Below, in pieces: positions 1 to 6,324 of a stretch of 13,856 nucleotides of DNA. Made by a program: the position numbers and the translations under genes. This DNA comes from Cellvibrionales bacterium (GTDB taxonomy: Bacteria; Pseudomonadota; Gammaproteobacteria; Pseudomonadales; UBA7434): assembly GCA_018668095.1 (NCBI GenBank), contig JABIQF010000135.1, positions 1 to 13,856 on the forward strand, written 5' to 3'. The notes under the pieces were generated by a model, which was not told the DNA's origin, did not search any database, and saw only the letters and a list, made by a program, of their open reading frames with translations. The first letter of the stretch is position 1. Each line of letters begins with the position of its first letter.

Positions 1-590
1 ACAAGCGTGACAATGACGCATGGAATACCCACCCAAGCCAAATCAAAAATACCGAGTTGGTGAGCTTCCTCAGCACCCACCGCTTGGTAGTGCGTTCGCA
101 ACATACCATCGACAACTAAATTAGTACTCGTACCGATGAGCGTGCAGGCGCCGCCGATAATCGCTGCATAACTCAGAGGCATCATTAATTGTGACACCGC
201 AAATTGATTGCGCTTAGCCCAATCCATAACGGCTGGAATCATCATCGCAACAACGGGTGTGTTATTGACCACTGAGCTAAGTGTGGCCACAGGCAACATT
301 AAGCGGAGTTGCGCCCAGCCAATAGTCGATGGCCTTCCTAATAAACTACCGGCTAACCATGCTGCGCCGCCCGTTTTTGATAAACCTTGAGCAACAATAA
401 ATAACATGGCTACGGTAATCATGCCTTGATTAGCGAATCCGGACAGCGCCTCTACTGGAGAAATAACGCCCATCACTAATAGAGCGGTTACCCCACCCAT
501 TAAAACAATGTCAGCAGCATAACGAGTAAAGACAAGCGCAGAGAAACAGATAAGCACTGCTGCAATGGCAAGATAAGACGCTATATCCAC
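1..590 (-). CDS. SLC13/DASS-family membrane transporter, N-terminal part (runs off left edge)
   Basis: This is the first ~196 codons of a polytopic inner-membrane permease. The visible protein is a run of hydrophobic segments with two family-typical sites: a helix-break segment containing NNTPVVAMMIP and, ~50 residues later, GTSTNLVV. Such repeated Asn/Ser/Thr-rich breaks form the ion and anion site in the divalent anion:sodium symporter (DASS) family and in the related SAC1-like permeases that carry RCK/TrkA-C domains. Whether RCK domains follow cannot be seen. I chose the GTG at 588-590 because a GAGGA ribosome site sits just upstream and no ATG lies between it and the upstream in-frame stop. 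It is 65 bp downstream of the DHH gene on the same strand, so co-transcription is possible. The substrate (sulfate, dicarboxylate or other) cannot be told from this fragment. Confidence 0.85.
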   Translation of the reverse strand, partial: MDIASYLAIAAVLICFSALVFTRYAADIVLMGGVTALLVMGVISPVEALSGFANQGMITVAMLFIVAQGLSKTGGAAWLAGSLLGRPSTIGWAQLRLMLPVATLSSVVNNTPVVAMMIPAVMDWAKRNQFAVSQLMMPLSYAAIIGGACTLIGTSTNLVVDGMLRTHYQAVGAEEAHQLGIFDLAWVGIPCVIVTL

Positions 591-655
591 GTTACTTCCT
601 CTTTTCGACTCACAGTGATGAATTGAAGGGTTAAGGTTTTATTTAAAATGACACC

Positions 656-1615
656 TTAGCGGTAAATACTATCCAAACGATCTAAAAACGGCTCCAGCAT
701 CTCGGCGGGTAAAGCGTTAATACCTGCTGCCGCTTTACGACCACCGCCGGTAGGAAATTCCATACACAGTGTATCTGCATCGATTTTATTACTTAAGGGT
801 GCTCGCACACTCACAAGATAGGTATCGTCTGGACGTGATGTTAACACTGCGTGCGCCCGATCGGGATACTGATTAGCCAGATCATTACCATAAACACCAC
901 TCACGCGACGCGCCCATTTTTCATCGGGTAATAAAAATGCGGCAGAGCTAGTCGTCGCTCTTAATGTATCGGCATTTTTCGCTTTACTCATATCGTCTTG
1001 ATAACCACTCTCAAGTTGATGAAAATGAGCGGCATCATCTTCAATAAAATCTAACGGATTACGATAGTGATATAGCAAGCGATATAAATCGGCAGGTTCA
1101 AAATGCAGATCGGCAAGACTGCCACCATAGCCATTGTAGTTAATATAAATACCCAAGTTTTCTAATATCGCTAATTGCTCACGGGTTAAATCGGTTGTTC
1201 GAGCCAATGCTTGCGCGCTATTTTTTAAATTGTCACCAAAAGCTCCCACAATAGCCCAATGACTCAAGGCACCATGGAGACGACCATTAATTAAGAGACT
1301 GGTACAAACATCTGCTGCAGGATTAATTAATGCCGCTAAATTCGGATGCGAAGGAATGTCACCGGCCACATGATGATCGCAATAAAAAATACTCGCGCCA
1401 GCATCAAGCACACGAATCACATCGGCTTTATTTTTATCCATAGAAATATCGAGCACATTGACATGATCACCCGACAGAGCATCGACCTGAGCCAATAATT
1501 TAATATCTCGTTTAACACCCGTTATGAGTTGCGATTGAATGGGCTCGGCATGACGCAATTGTAAGAGTGCACAGATACCATCGGCATCACCATTAAATAC
1601 ATCGTAAACTGTCAT
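656..1615 (-). CDS. DHH-family phosphoesterase
   Basis: A 319-residue soluble protein of the DHH superfamily, which uses two metal ions to hydrolyse phosphodiesters (relatives are RecJ, NrnA-type nanoRNases and polyphosphatases). The DHH motifs are visible in order: NGDADG at 8-13 (metal ligands Asp10 and Asp12), VLDIS with Asp56, and CDHH at 79-82. Near the C terminus the DHHA1-type glycine motif reads GGGRKAAAG at 290-298, with Arg where Family members such as RecJ and NrnA usually have His. The substrate is unknown; small oligonucleotides or a dinucleotide are the usual candidates. The ATG at 1613-1615 starts right before the conserved first strand and has a modest AGGG upstream. It is followed on the same strand by the SLC13 transporter. 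Family call is firm, function is not. Confidence 0.9.
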   Translation of the reverse strand: MTVYDVFNGDADGICALLQLRHAEPIQSQLITGVKRDIKLLAQVDALSGDHVNVLDISMDKNKADVIRVLDAGASIFYCDHHVAGDIPSHPNLAALINPAADVCTSLLINGRLHGALSHWAIVGAFGDNLKNSAQALARTTDLTREQLAILENLGIYINYNGYGGSLADLHFEPADLYRLLYHYRNPLDFIEDDAAHFHQLESGYQDDMSKAKNADTLRATTSSAAFLLPDEKWARRVSGVYGNDLANQYPDRAHAVLTSRPDDTYLVSVRAPLSNKIDADTLCMEFPTGGGRKAAAGINALPAEMLEPFLDRLDSIYR

Positions 1616-1736
1616 GTGTAGCCCTATCGTTTTTAAAATTAAATCTTTCGACTATTCTCTTCACTCGCTGACGAAAAACGCAAGATCAAAAACACTCGTG
1701 CAAAAAAATATTGTTTACGATAACAGGCTTTTAAGA

Positions 1737-1752
1737 TCAGTGGAACCACTGA
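1737..1752. repeat. Short interrupted palindrome upstream of the DHH gene
   Basis: TCAGTGG and CCACTGA form perfect 7-bp arms around a central AA. It lies ~122 bp upstream of the DHH phosphoesterase start, in the 215-bp gap between that gene and the ComEA-like gene. Nothing else in this gap is clear: I see no convincing -10/-35 pair and no coding sequence. The symmetry fits a dimeric repressor site, but no known operator is recognised. Confidence 0.3.
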
Positions 1753-1830
1753 AAGCCATCGATAGGAAGGCGCCACTTAGACTCATATTAGTGATTAGAA
1801 TCAAGCAGTAGCGCCCGTTATTTAAAATAA

Positions 1831-2148
1831 CTACTTTAGGCGTATTTTCGACTGATTACGCTTAACCGTTCGCTCGCCAATACCTTTAATGACGACAAGA
1901 TCATTGGCATGATGGAACGGTCCATTCGCTTTACGATAAGCAACAATCTCTGTAGCTCTTAAAAGACCAATGCCGACTAATTGATCAGCCAATTGCTGAG
2001 CCGAAGCGGTATTAATATTAATAGTCTTAGGAGCAAGCTGCTCTATGTTTGGATTTACTTTGCTTACCGTTTTCTCGACGGCATAACTCGGTAAGGTGAG
2101 ACTGAATAAACTAATAAATAAAACGAAGATAGGAAAAATAACTTTCAT
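1831..2148 (-). CDS. Exported ComEA-like helix-hairpin-helix protein
   Basis: A 105-residue protein with an N-terminal signal peptide (hydrophobic residues 4-20, likely cleavage after SYA at 21-23), a short linker, then one ComEA-type double helix-hairpin-helix DNA-binding domain from about residue 41 to the end. The domain begins with ININTASAQQLADQL and carries the paired hairpins around VGIGLLRA and IKGIGERT. Family members bind DNA in the periplasm; in naturally competent gammaproteobacteria such small proteins help pull DNA in through the outer membrane, but most remain uncharacterised and a competence role here is inferred. A clear AAGGAG site lies 9 bp before the ATG. No other competence gene is in the window. 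Confidence 0.88.
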   Translation of the reverse strand: MKVIFPIFVLFISLFSLTLPSYAVEKTVSKVNPNIEQLAPKTININTASAQQLADQLVGIGLLRATEIVAYRKANGPFHHANDLVVIKGIGERTVKRNQSKIRLK

Positions 2149-2345
2149 GGTAACAACTCCTTGTTAAAAGCACCTTGCAATTAAAGGCGCATAAGATGAA
2201 CTGGCAATCCTGCCAGCATGACACAATTTTTTTCTAGCTTACATCGCTCACCGGCTTACGTTATTAGCTGCTTGCTTATATAAACCACTCATATAAAAGT
2301 TTGAGTGAAAAATTGTGAGGCAATGCTAGCACAAAAAAAAACCAG

Positions 2346-2374
2346 TTGTACAATTTTTATGTTATCGATATAGT
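2346..2374 (+). promoter_or_regulatory. Candidate sigma-70 promoter for the PEP-CTERM gene
   Basis: TTGTAC (2346-2351) and TATAGT (2369-2374) are separated by exactly 17 bp. The -10 matches consensus at 5 of 6 positions, the -35 at only 3 of 6. Transcription would start near 2381, leaving a leader of about 78 nt that contains the 13-bp tandem repeat. The right arm of a 9-bp inverted repeat (2308-2316 / 2350-2358) overlaps the -35, so a regulator binding there could control access. Confidence 0.4.
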
Positions 2375-2411
2375 ATGACTCGTCAGGCAATGGATGCTTG
2401 GCACTACATAT

Positions 2412-2437
2412 ATATCAATACATGATATCAATACACG
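2412..2437 (+). repeat. 13-bp tandem duplication before the PEP-CTERM ribosome site
   Basis: ATATCAATACATG at 2412-2424 is followed directly by ATATCAATACACG at 2425-2437, identical at 12 of 13 positions. It ends seven bases before the AAGGAGG ribosome site (2444-2450). It looks like a slippage duplication in the leader; a regulatory effect is possible but not shown. Confidence 0.75.
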
Positions 2438-2458
2438 TCAATCAAGGAGGAAGTTACG

Positions 2459-3241
2459 ATGACGCATAAACTCTCTGCACGGCCATTTTTATTCGCATTA
2501 AAAACTCGCCTAACTACATATTTACGAACTACATATCTGCAAACCATCCATCTACAAACCATTTTTCGGATAACCGAAAAACCGCCAAGTCATTTTTTTA
2601 TACGACGTTTTTCTGGCTTCATTGCAGCGCTATCATTGAGCCACGCTGCACTCGCTGCGCCAGTATTTATTAATGAATTTCACTATGATAATAACGGTAC
2701 CGATAATGGCGAAGGTTTAGAAGTTGCCGCTATTGCCGGAACAAGCTTAGATAACTGGCAACTTTTATTTTATAACGGCTCAAACGGTGAGATTTATAAA
2801 AGCCTTAATTTAAATGGCGTTGTTAGCGATTTAGATAATGGCTATGGCGTACTGGGCTTTCCTACTTCAGGCATCCAAAATGGTCCTGCTGATGCCTTCG
2901 CCCTAGTAAATCCATTAGGAGAAGTATTGGATTTTATTAGTTACGAAGGAAGCTTAACAGCTACTGAAGGGCCTGCTAATGGCTTAACGAGTATCGACGT
3001 AGGCTTAGAGGAGCTGCCCGATTCACTTTTAGGTTTGTCATTGCAGCGTCAAGGTAACGGTACTTTGAGTGACGATTTTAATTGGGCCATTGATACTGCA
3101 AGTTTAGGTAACATCAACAATGAACAGGACTTTCAAGTATCGTCCGTGCCACTTCCGGCGTCATTGTGGTTGTTCTCTACTGCCTGTATCGCGCTACTAG
3201 GTCGACAACGTTGTTGCCATAGAAGTCAGCAAAAAAGGTAA
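2459..3241 (+). CDS. Secreted LTD-domain protein with VPLPA-type PEP-CTERM sorting signal
   Basis: A 260-residue envelope or extracellular protein. Residues 1-51 are a long basic N-terminal region, 52-66 a short hydrophobic core, with probable cleavage at ALA|A (66/67). Residues 68-225 match lamin-tail-domain proteins: it opens with VFINEFHYDNNG, has SYEGSLTATEGPA at 161-173, and ends with the typical GNINNEQDF. The C terminus is an exosortase signal: VPLPA at 230-234, a hydrophobic stretch to 247, then a basic tail. By family knowledge, exosortase removes this tail and the protein is released or anchored, usually with exopolysaccharide; no exosortase gene is in the window. AAGGAGG eight bases before the ATG fixes the start, and no later Met precedes the hydrophobic core. 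Residues 19-37 are a degenerate five-residue repeat, and the tail is long and contains Cys-Cys. It is the only plus-strand gene and converges on pyrF 8 bp away. The LTD function is unknown. Confidence 0.88.
   Translation: MTHKLSARPFLFALKTRLTTYLRTTYLQTIHLQTIFRITEKPPSHFFIRRFSGFIAALSLSHAALAAPVFINEFHYDNNGTDNGEGLEVAAIAGTSLDNWQLLFYNGSNGEIYKSLNLNGVVSDLDNGYGVLGFPTSGIQNGPADAFALVNPLGEVLDFISYEGSLTATEGPANGLTSIDVGLEELPDSLLGLSLQRQGNGTLSDDFNWAIDTASLGNINNEQDFQVSSVPLPASLWLFSTACIALLGRQRCCHRSQQKR
2513..2569 (+). repeat. 15-bp degenerate tandem repeat inside the signal-peptide coding region
   Basis: Three and a half 15-bp units encode TTYLR, TTYLQ, TIHLQ and TIFR (residues 19-37). At DNA level AACTACATAT recurs at 2512-2521 and 2527-2536, and TCTGCAAACCAT at 2536-2547 nearly repeats at 2551-2562; all spacings are 15 bp. 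The unit is a multiple of three, so copy-number change would keep the frame. Confidence 0.75.
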
Positions 3242-3249
3242 CGAGCACA

Positions 3250-3978
3250 TTAGTCAAGAGACGCTAGCATCTCTTGAAGCGCTAGTAAGGGGTCGTCCGC
3301 TTGTGTAATTGGACGGCCCACTACAAGATAATCACTGCCAGCATCAATAGCTTGCCGAGGCGTTAATGTTCTACGCTGATCATCAGCAATGGCATTGGCC
3401 GGCCTAATACCCGGCGTCACCAATAAGAAATCATTACCGCAACGCGCACGTAATTGCTGTGCTTCTTGTGCTGAACACACTACGCCATTGAGACCTGCAT
3501 GCTTTGCGCTATCAGCTAAGAACATCACTTGCTCTTCAACCGAACGCGTCACACCGGTTAACTGTAAATCTTCATCTGTCATACTGGTTAATACTGTCAC
3601 CGCAATTAAATGCGTTTTGTTCGTTTGTGAGGCCGCATCTATTGCTGCGCTCATCATGCGATGTCCGCCACTGGCATGCACATTCACCATCCAGATACCG
3701 GCATTAGCAACAACAGCCACTGCTTTGGCCACGGTGGTAGGAATATCATGATATTTAAGATCCAGAAAAACCTCGTAACCCTTGCTATGCAACATATCAA
3801 CAACCGCCATACCACAGGCGGTAAATAATTCTTTACCAACTTTGGCTCGACATAACTGCGGTGATAATTGATCGGCTAAATCATTAGCTGCGGCTAAATC
3901 AGCACAATCGAAGGCAACAATAAAAGGACTTTTGATCTCAGGACCAGGAGTAACAACCGTTGAATTCATAAATTTCAT
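3250..3978 (-). CDS. pyrF: Orotidine 5'-phosphate decarboxylase
   Basis: Converts OMP to UMP, the last step of de novo pyrimidine synthesis, in the cytoplasm. The 242-residue length fits a bacterial single-domain enzyme. Catalytic residues are visible: Lys46 in AKVGKELF, and the Asp73-x-Lys75-xx-Asp78 charge network in DLKYHDIPTT. Later come the phosphate-binding VTPGIRP and VVGRPIT segments. The first ATG (3976-3978) has no clear ribosome site, and a second in-frame ATG three codons later (3967-3969) is nearly as plausible; the conserved fold begins only at about residue 18. It lies 45 bp downstream of lapB on the same strand, the usual lapA-lapB-pyrF order, so it is probably translated from that transcript. 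Confidence 0.97.
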   Translation of the reverse strand: MKFMNSTVVTPGPEIKSPFIVAFDCADLAAANDLADQLSPQLCRAKVGKELFTACGMAVVDMLHSKGYEVFLDLKYHDIPTTVAKAVAVVANAGIWMVNVHASGGHRMMSAAIDAASQTNKTHLIAVTVLTSMTDEDLQLTGVTRSVEEQVMFLADSAKHAGLNGVVCSAQEAQQLRARCGNDFLLVTPGIRPANAIADDQRRTLTPRQAIDAGSDYLVVGRPITQADDPLLALQEMLASLD

Positions 3979-4023
3979 CTACATATTTTATAATAAGAAT
4001 AAGACGTCAATTAAAACAGGGGA

Positions 4024-5247
4024 TCAATTGGCCTCAACAGCCTTAACATGTTCCATTTGATCCCAGCTTTTACAACTCGGACAACGCCAATGTAATTGTC
4101 TTCCCGTAAAACCGCAACTGGTGCATTGATAGTTTAAACGCTTTTCTAATAAACGCTGAACTAAGCTTTGCAGCGAAATAACATCATTTGCTATATCAGG
4201 ACTTAAACGTGGAATCTGAAGCGTAATCACTTTATTTAAACCCGCTAATGATGGTCTGTCACGCAAATAACGCGACAGTAAATCATGTGCTTGTTGCTGA
4301 CGTGAAGGCTCACTTTCGGCACGAATCAATAATTGATCGACCATAAACAACAAGGCGGTAATCGATGGATGCTGAGCCACTTGTGATTCAACAAAACTTA
4401 ACACTTGATTAAATCCACCGACAGGATCTACCGCAATATAGGCTTTATATAATTCAGGCAAACACTCAGACATTAGCGAAGGGTTTTGCGCCACCGCACG
4501 CGATAGCACTTTAACTGCTTGCTTATGTCGGCCATCTTGATTTTCTAAGGCGCCAATTAACAGTGCCGCTCTTATTGATGTTTTATCGGATATCATCGCT
4601 TTATCTAAATGCTTTCTCGCCATTGCAGTATCGTTTTTATGGCTCGACTCTTCCGCCAACTCGCAATAAAAATGGCTTATCATTTGAGTCAGCGATCGCC
4701 GTTTATCGGGTGCTGATTTTATATAGCGACTACTAACTAACGCTTCAGCAACCTGTATAGCATCAGACCACTCACGCTCATCTTGAAAAATATCCAATAA
4801 GTAACGCTGGGCAATACCGCGTAAAGCGCTCGACTCTGCTATCACTTCTTTTAATAACATCTCTGCTCTATCTAATAAGCCGGCGGCCATAAAATCGCGC
4901 GCTAATTCTAAATGCACTTGGTGCTGATGAGCGATATCTAACTGTGGACGCGCTAATAAATTCTGATGTATTCGAATAGCACGATCGACCTGCCCCTGCT
5001 TACGCATGAGCTTGCCCAGCGCCAAATGTGTTTCGAGCGTATTCGTATTAACATCGAGAGATTCGACAAAGGCATCAACCGCTTTATCCGGCTGTTCATT
5101 CAGCAGAAAATTTAAACCTTGAAAGTAGGTTTTATCGAACGATAGCGGAAAACTATCGGCATCGCGTTTTTTTAATGAGCGACGACCCAGAACATAGCCG
5201 ATAGCAATAGCCACAGTGACTAGCGCAATAAATGCAACATCCACCAT
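4024..5247 (-). CDS. lapB: Lipopolysaccharide assembly protein B (TPR and rubredoxin-like)
   Basis: LapB (YciM) is an inner-membrane-anchored cytoplasmic protein that adjusts lipopolysaccharide synthesis, in E. coli by guiding FtsH to degrade LpxC. The 407 residues show one N-terminal membrane helix (about 3-20) ending in GRRSLKKR, a TPR superhelix over about 35-350 (first unit around YFQGLNFLLNEQPDKAVDAF), and a C-terminal rubredoxin-type metal knuckle with Cys375, Cys378, Cys389 and Cys392. All four metal ligands, essential for function in E. coli, are present. The start lies 3 bp after the lapA stop, so the two are probably translationally coupled. Length and domain order match the family. 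Confidence 0.96.
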   Translation of the reverse strand: MVDVAFIALVTVAIAIGYVLGRRSLKKRDADSFPLSFDKTYFQGLNFLLNEQPDKAVDAFVESLDVNTNTLETHLALGKLMRKQGQVDRAIRIHQNLLARPQLDIAHQHQVHLELARDFMAAGLLDRAEMLLKEVIAESSALRGIAQRYLLDIFQDEREWSDAIQVAEALVSSRYIKSAPDKRRSLTQMISHFYCELAEESSHKNDTAMARKHLDKAMISDKTSIRAALLIGALENQDGRHKQAVKVLSRAVAQNPSLMSECLPELYKAYIAVDPVGGFNQVLSFVESQVAQHPSITALLFMVDQLLIRAESEPSRQQQAHDLLSRYLRDRPSLAGLNKVITLQIPRLSPDIANDVISLQSLVQRLLEKRLNYQCTSCGFTGRQLHWRCPSCKSWDQMEHVKAVEAN

Positions 5248-5250
5248 AAG

Positions 5251-5535
5251 CTAAGAGGTTTGTCCGGTCATTAATTTTGAAGTAGTACGTAGGCGTTTTT
5301 CAACCCGCAAGCGTGCTTGCTTTTCTTTGATGAGCATTAGGGAGGATACGGCCAAACCGACAAGGCCACCAGCAACAAAGAAAATAATTAGCCAGCTAGA
5401 AACCGCCAGCTCAGGGAGCTGCGTCCATAAAAGGTTAATGCCTATAGGCGTCTGATTATGCGTGATAAACGCCAAACTCAGAACAAAAACCAAAATAGCC
5501 ATAATGACCAAGAAGATGGTTTTTAAGATACGCAT
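5251..5535 (-). CDS. lapA: Lipopolysaccharide assembly protein A (DUF1049)
   Basis: A 94-residue inner-membrane protein with two membrane helices (about 5-25 and 45-68) around a short periplasmic loop containing the family-typical ITHNQTPIGINLLW, and a basic cytoplasmic tail (KEKQARLRVEKRLR). LapA works with LapB at the inner membrane during lipopolysaccharide assembly. It is the first gene after a 267-bp gap, with a perfect -10 hexamer 33 bp upstream, so it probably heads the lapA-lapB-pyrF unit. The ribosome site is weak (GAG 9-11 bp upstream). Confidence 0.93.
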   Translation of the reverse strand: MRILKTIFLVIMAILVFVLSLAFITHNQTPIGINLLWTQLPELAVSSWLIIFFVAGGLVGLAVSSLMLIKEKQARLRVEKRLRTTSKLMTGQTS

Positions 5536-5567
5536 AAGACGCTCGATGGTTGCAGAACAAAGACAGC

Positions 5568-5573
5568 ATTATA
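5568..5573 (-). promoter_or_regulatory. Candidate -10 element for lapA-lapB-pyrF
   Basis: On the minus strand these six bases read TATAAT, a perfect -10, with transcription expected to start near 5561 and a leader of about 26 nt. No good -35 stands 16-18 bp upstream. Further upstream, at 5613-5628, TAATTGAT is duplicated in tandem and followed by ATCAAT (5630-5635), an AT-rich block that could serve as an activator or UP-type site. Confidence 0.4.
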
Positions 5574-5771
5574 ACCGCCCAGCGCCTAAGTACATTACTC
5601 TATGCGTAAAAATAATTGATTAATTGATCATCAATACAGCGACAAATGCAGAAAGAGGAATACTAAGGGATATAAGGCAATATAAAACGACAAAAACAAA
5701 CATCGCTAGGCTCTCAAAAAAGCAGCCTCGGATGTCACTGTAAACAGAATGATATATCGCCGAAGATAATC

Positions 5772-5791
5772 AGGAGCCAAGACTGACTCCT
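5772..5791 (-). terminator. Weak hairpin after ihfB
   Basis: AGGAG/CTCCT arms, extendable to 7 pairs with one G-U, with a 6-nt loop, 11 bp past the ihfB stop. The bases after it on the minus strand (GATTATCTTC) are only mildly T-rich, so it is at best a weak intrinsic terminator. The rest of the 5536-5802 gap holds the lapA promoter region and nothing coding. Confidence 0.3.
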
Positions 5792-5802
5792 AAAAATAAA
5801 GG

Positions 5803-6117
5803 CTAAGGATTAAAGTATGTCGCTTGAAAACGGTTCAAACTGTCATTGACCCGGTCACGCATCTCTTTACCAGGCTTAAAATGCGGCACATGCTTGCCTG
5901 CTAATTGAACCTGCTCACCCGTTTTAGGGTTACGGCCAACACGAGCAGCACGATAGTGGAGGCTAAAACTACCAAAACCACGAATTTCGATACGCTTACC
6001 CGATGCTAAACCATTAACCATTTGGTCTATTACACACTTAACGGCTAGCTCGACATCTTTAGTCGAAAGCTGTACTTGACGCATAGCAATGCGTTCAATT
6101 AATTCAGATTTAGTCAT
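5803..6117 (-). CDS. ihfB: Integration host factor beta subunit
   Basis: IHF is an alpha/beta heterodimer that bends DNA sharply at specific sites and acts in transcription, replication and recombination. The 104 residues show the HU/IHF fold: helical N terminus MTKSELIERIA, core RIEIRGFGSF at 42-51, the DNA arm with GRNPKTG at 61-67 (intercalating Pro64), and the C-terminal FKPGKEMRDRVN. The N-terminal TKSELIERIA and arm residues are those of beta rather than alpha or HU. AGGA eight bases upstream supports the ATG. It follows rpsA, its standard neighbour in gammaproteobacteria, with a 264-bp gap. The C-terminal tail is slightly longer than in E. coli (94 residues). Confidence 0.96.
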   Translation of the reverse strand: MTKSELIERIAMRQVQLSTKDVELAVKCVIDQMVNGLASGKRIEIRGFGSFSLHYRAARVGRNPKTGEQVQLAGKHVPHFKPGKEMRDRVNDSLNRFQATYFNP

Positions 6118-6183
6118 TATCTTGTCCTAAATACCCAGTTTCAGAGCGAACTTGCAAGCAAACACTTACGGTCTTAGCTAATG

Positions 6184-6189
6184 AGTATA
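6184..6189 (-). promoter_or_regulatory. Possible -10 element for ihfB
   Basis: Reads TATACT on the minus strand, 66 bp before the ihfB start. No recognisable -35 lies at the right distance, so this is weak. ihfB in E. coli has its own promoter in the same intergenic gap, which makes the position reasonable. Confidence 0.22.
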
Positions 6190-6324
6190 GCCAAGGTTGC
6201 GATCTGTTCCACATAAAAGCACATTAAAATTGTTGGCACAATACCGATGTTGATCAGCAAGACACTGATTTTCATCATATTTTGGGGAAATTTGGATTAA
6301 ATAAGGGAGGAAAGCGTTAGATTA

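Larger units (their letters stand above)
2149..2458. other. 310-bp divergent intergenic region
   Basis: This region separates the minus-strand ComEA-like gene from the plus-strand PEP-CTERM gene and holds no coding sequence. It is rich in short symmetric elements. CTGGCA/TGCCAG at 2201-2216 would form a 4-nt-loop hairpin in the ComEA-like leader. CACTCA/TGAGTG occurs at 2286-2307, AAAAATTGT/ACAATTTTT at 2308-2358, and a 13-bp tandem duplication at 2412-2437. A promoter for the plus-strand gene can be proposed at 2346-2374. I could not pick a convincing promoter for the minus-strand gene. Confidence 0.6.

Noticed and set aside
208..390. 60-codon plus-strand open frame at the left edge
   Set aside because: It lies opposite the SLC13 transporter, whose minus-strand reading shows recognised motifs.
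1614..1811. 65-codon plus-strand open frame in the gap upstream of the DHH gene
   Set aside because: Its start codon overlaps the DHH start on the opposite strand, it has no ribosome site, and the translation shows no domain or signal peptide.
1817..1834. GTTATTT/AAATAAC dyad overlapping the end of the ComEA-like gene
   Set aside because: All-AT 7-bp arms with a one-base centre cannot form a stable hairpin and lack a T-run; probably chance.
2398..2414. Sigma-54-like -24 element (TTGGCAC) upstream of the PEP-CTERM gene
   Set aside because: PEP-CTERM genes are often sigma-54 dependent and the -24 half is perfect, but the -12 half at the required spacing reads ATATA with no GC, so a working promoter is unlikely.
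3389..3751. 120-codon plus-strand open frame opposite pyrF
   Set aside because: Antisense to a clear pyrF with intact catalytic motifs; the translation resembles no family and it lacks a ribosome site.
5708..5728. Hairpin AGGCT/AGCCT with a T-run on the minus strand
   Set aside because: The T-run lies in the loop rather than after the stem, so it is not a terminator.
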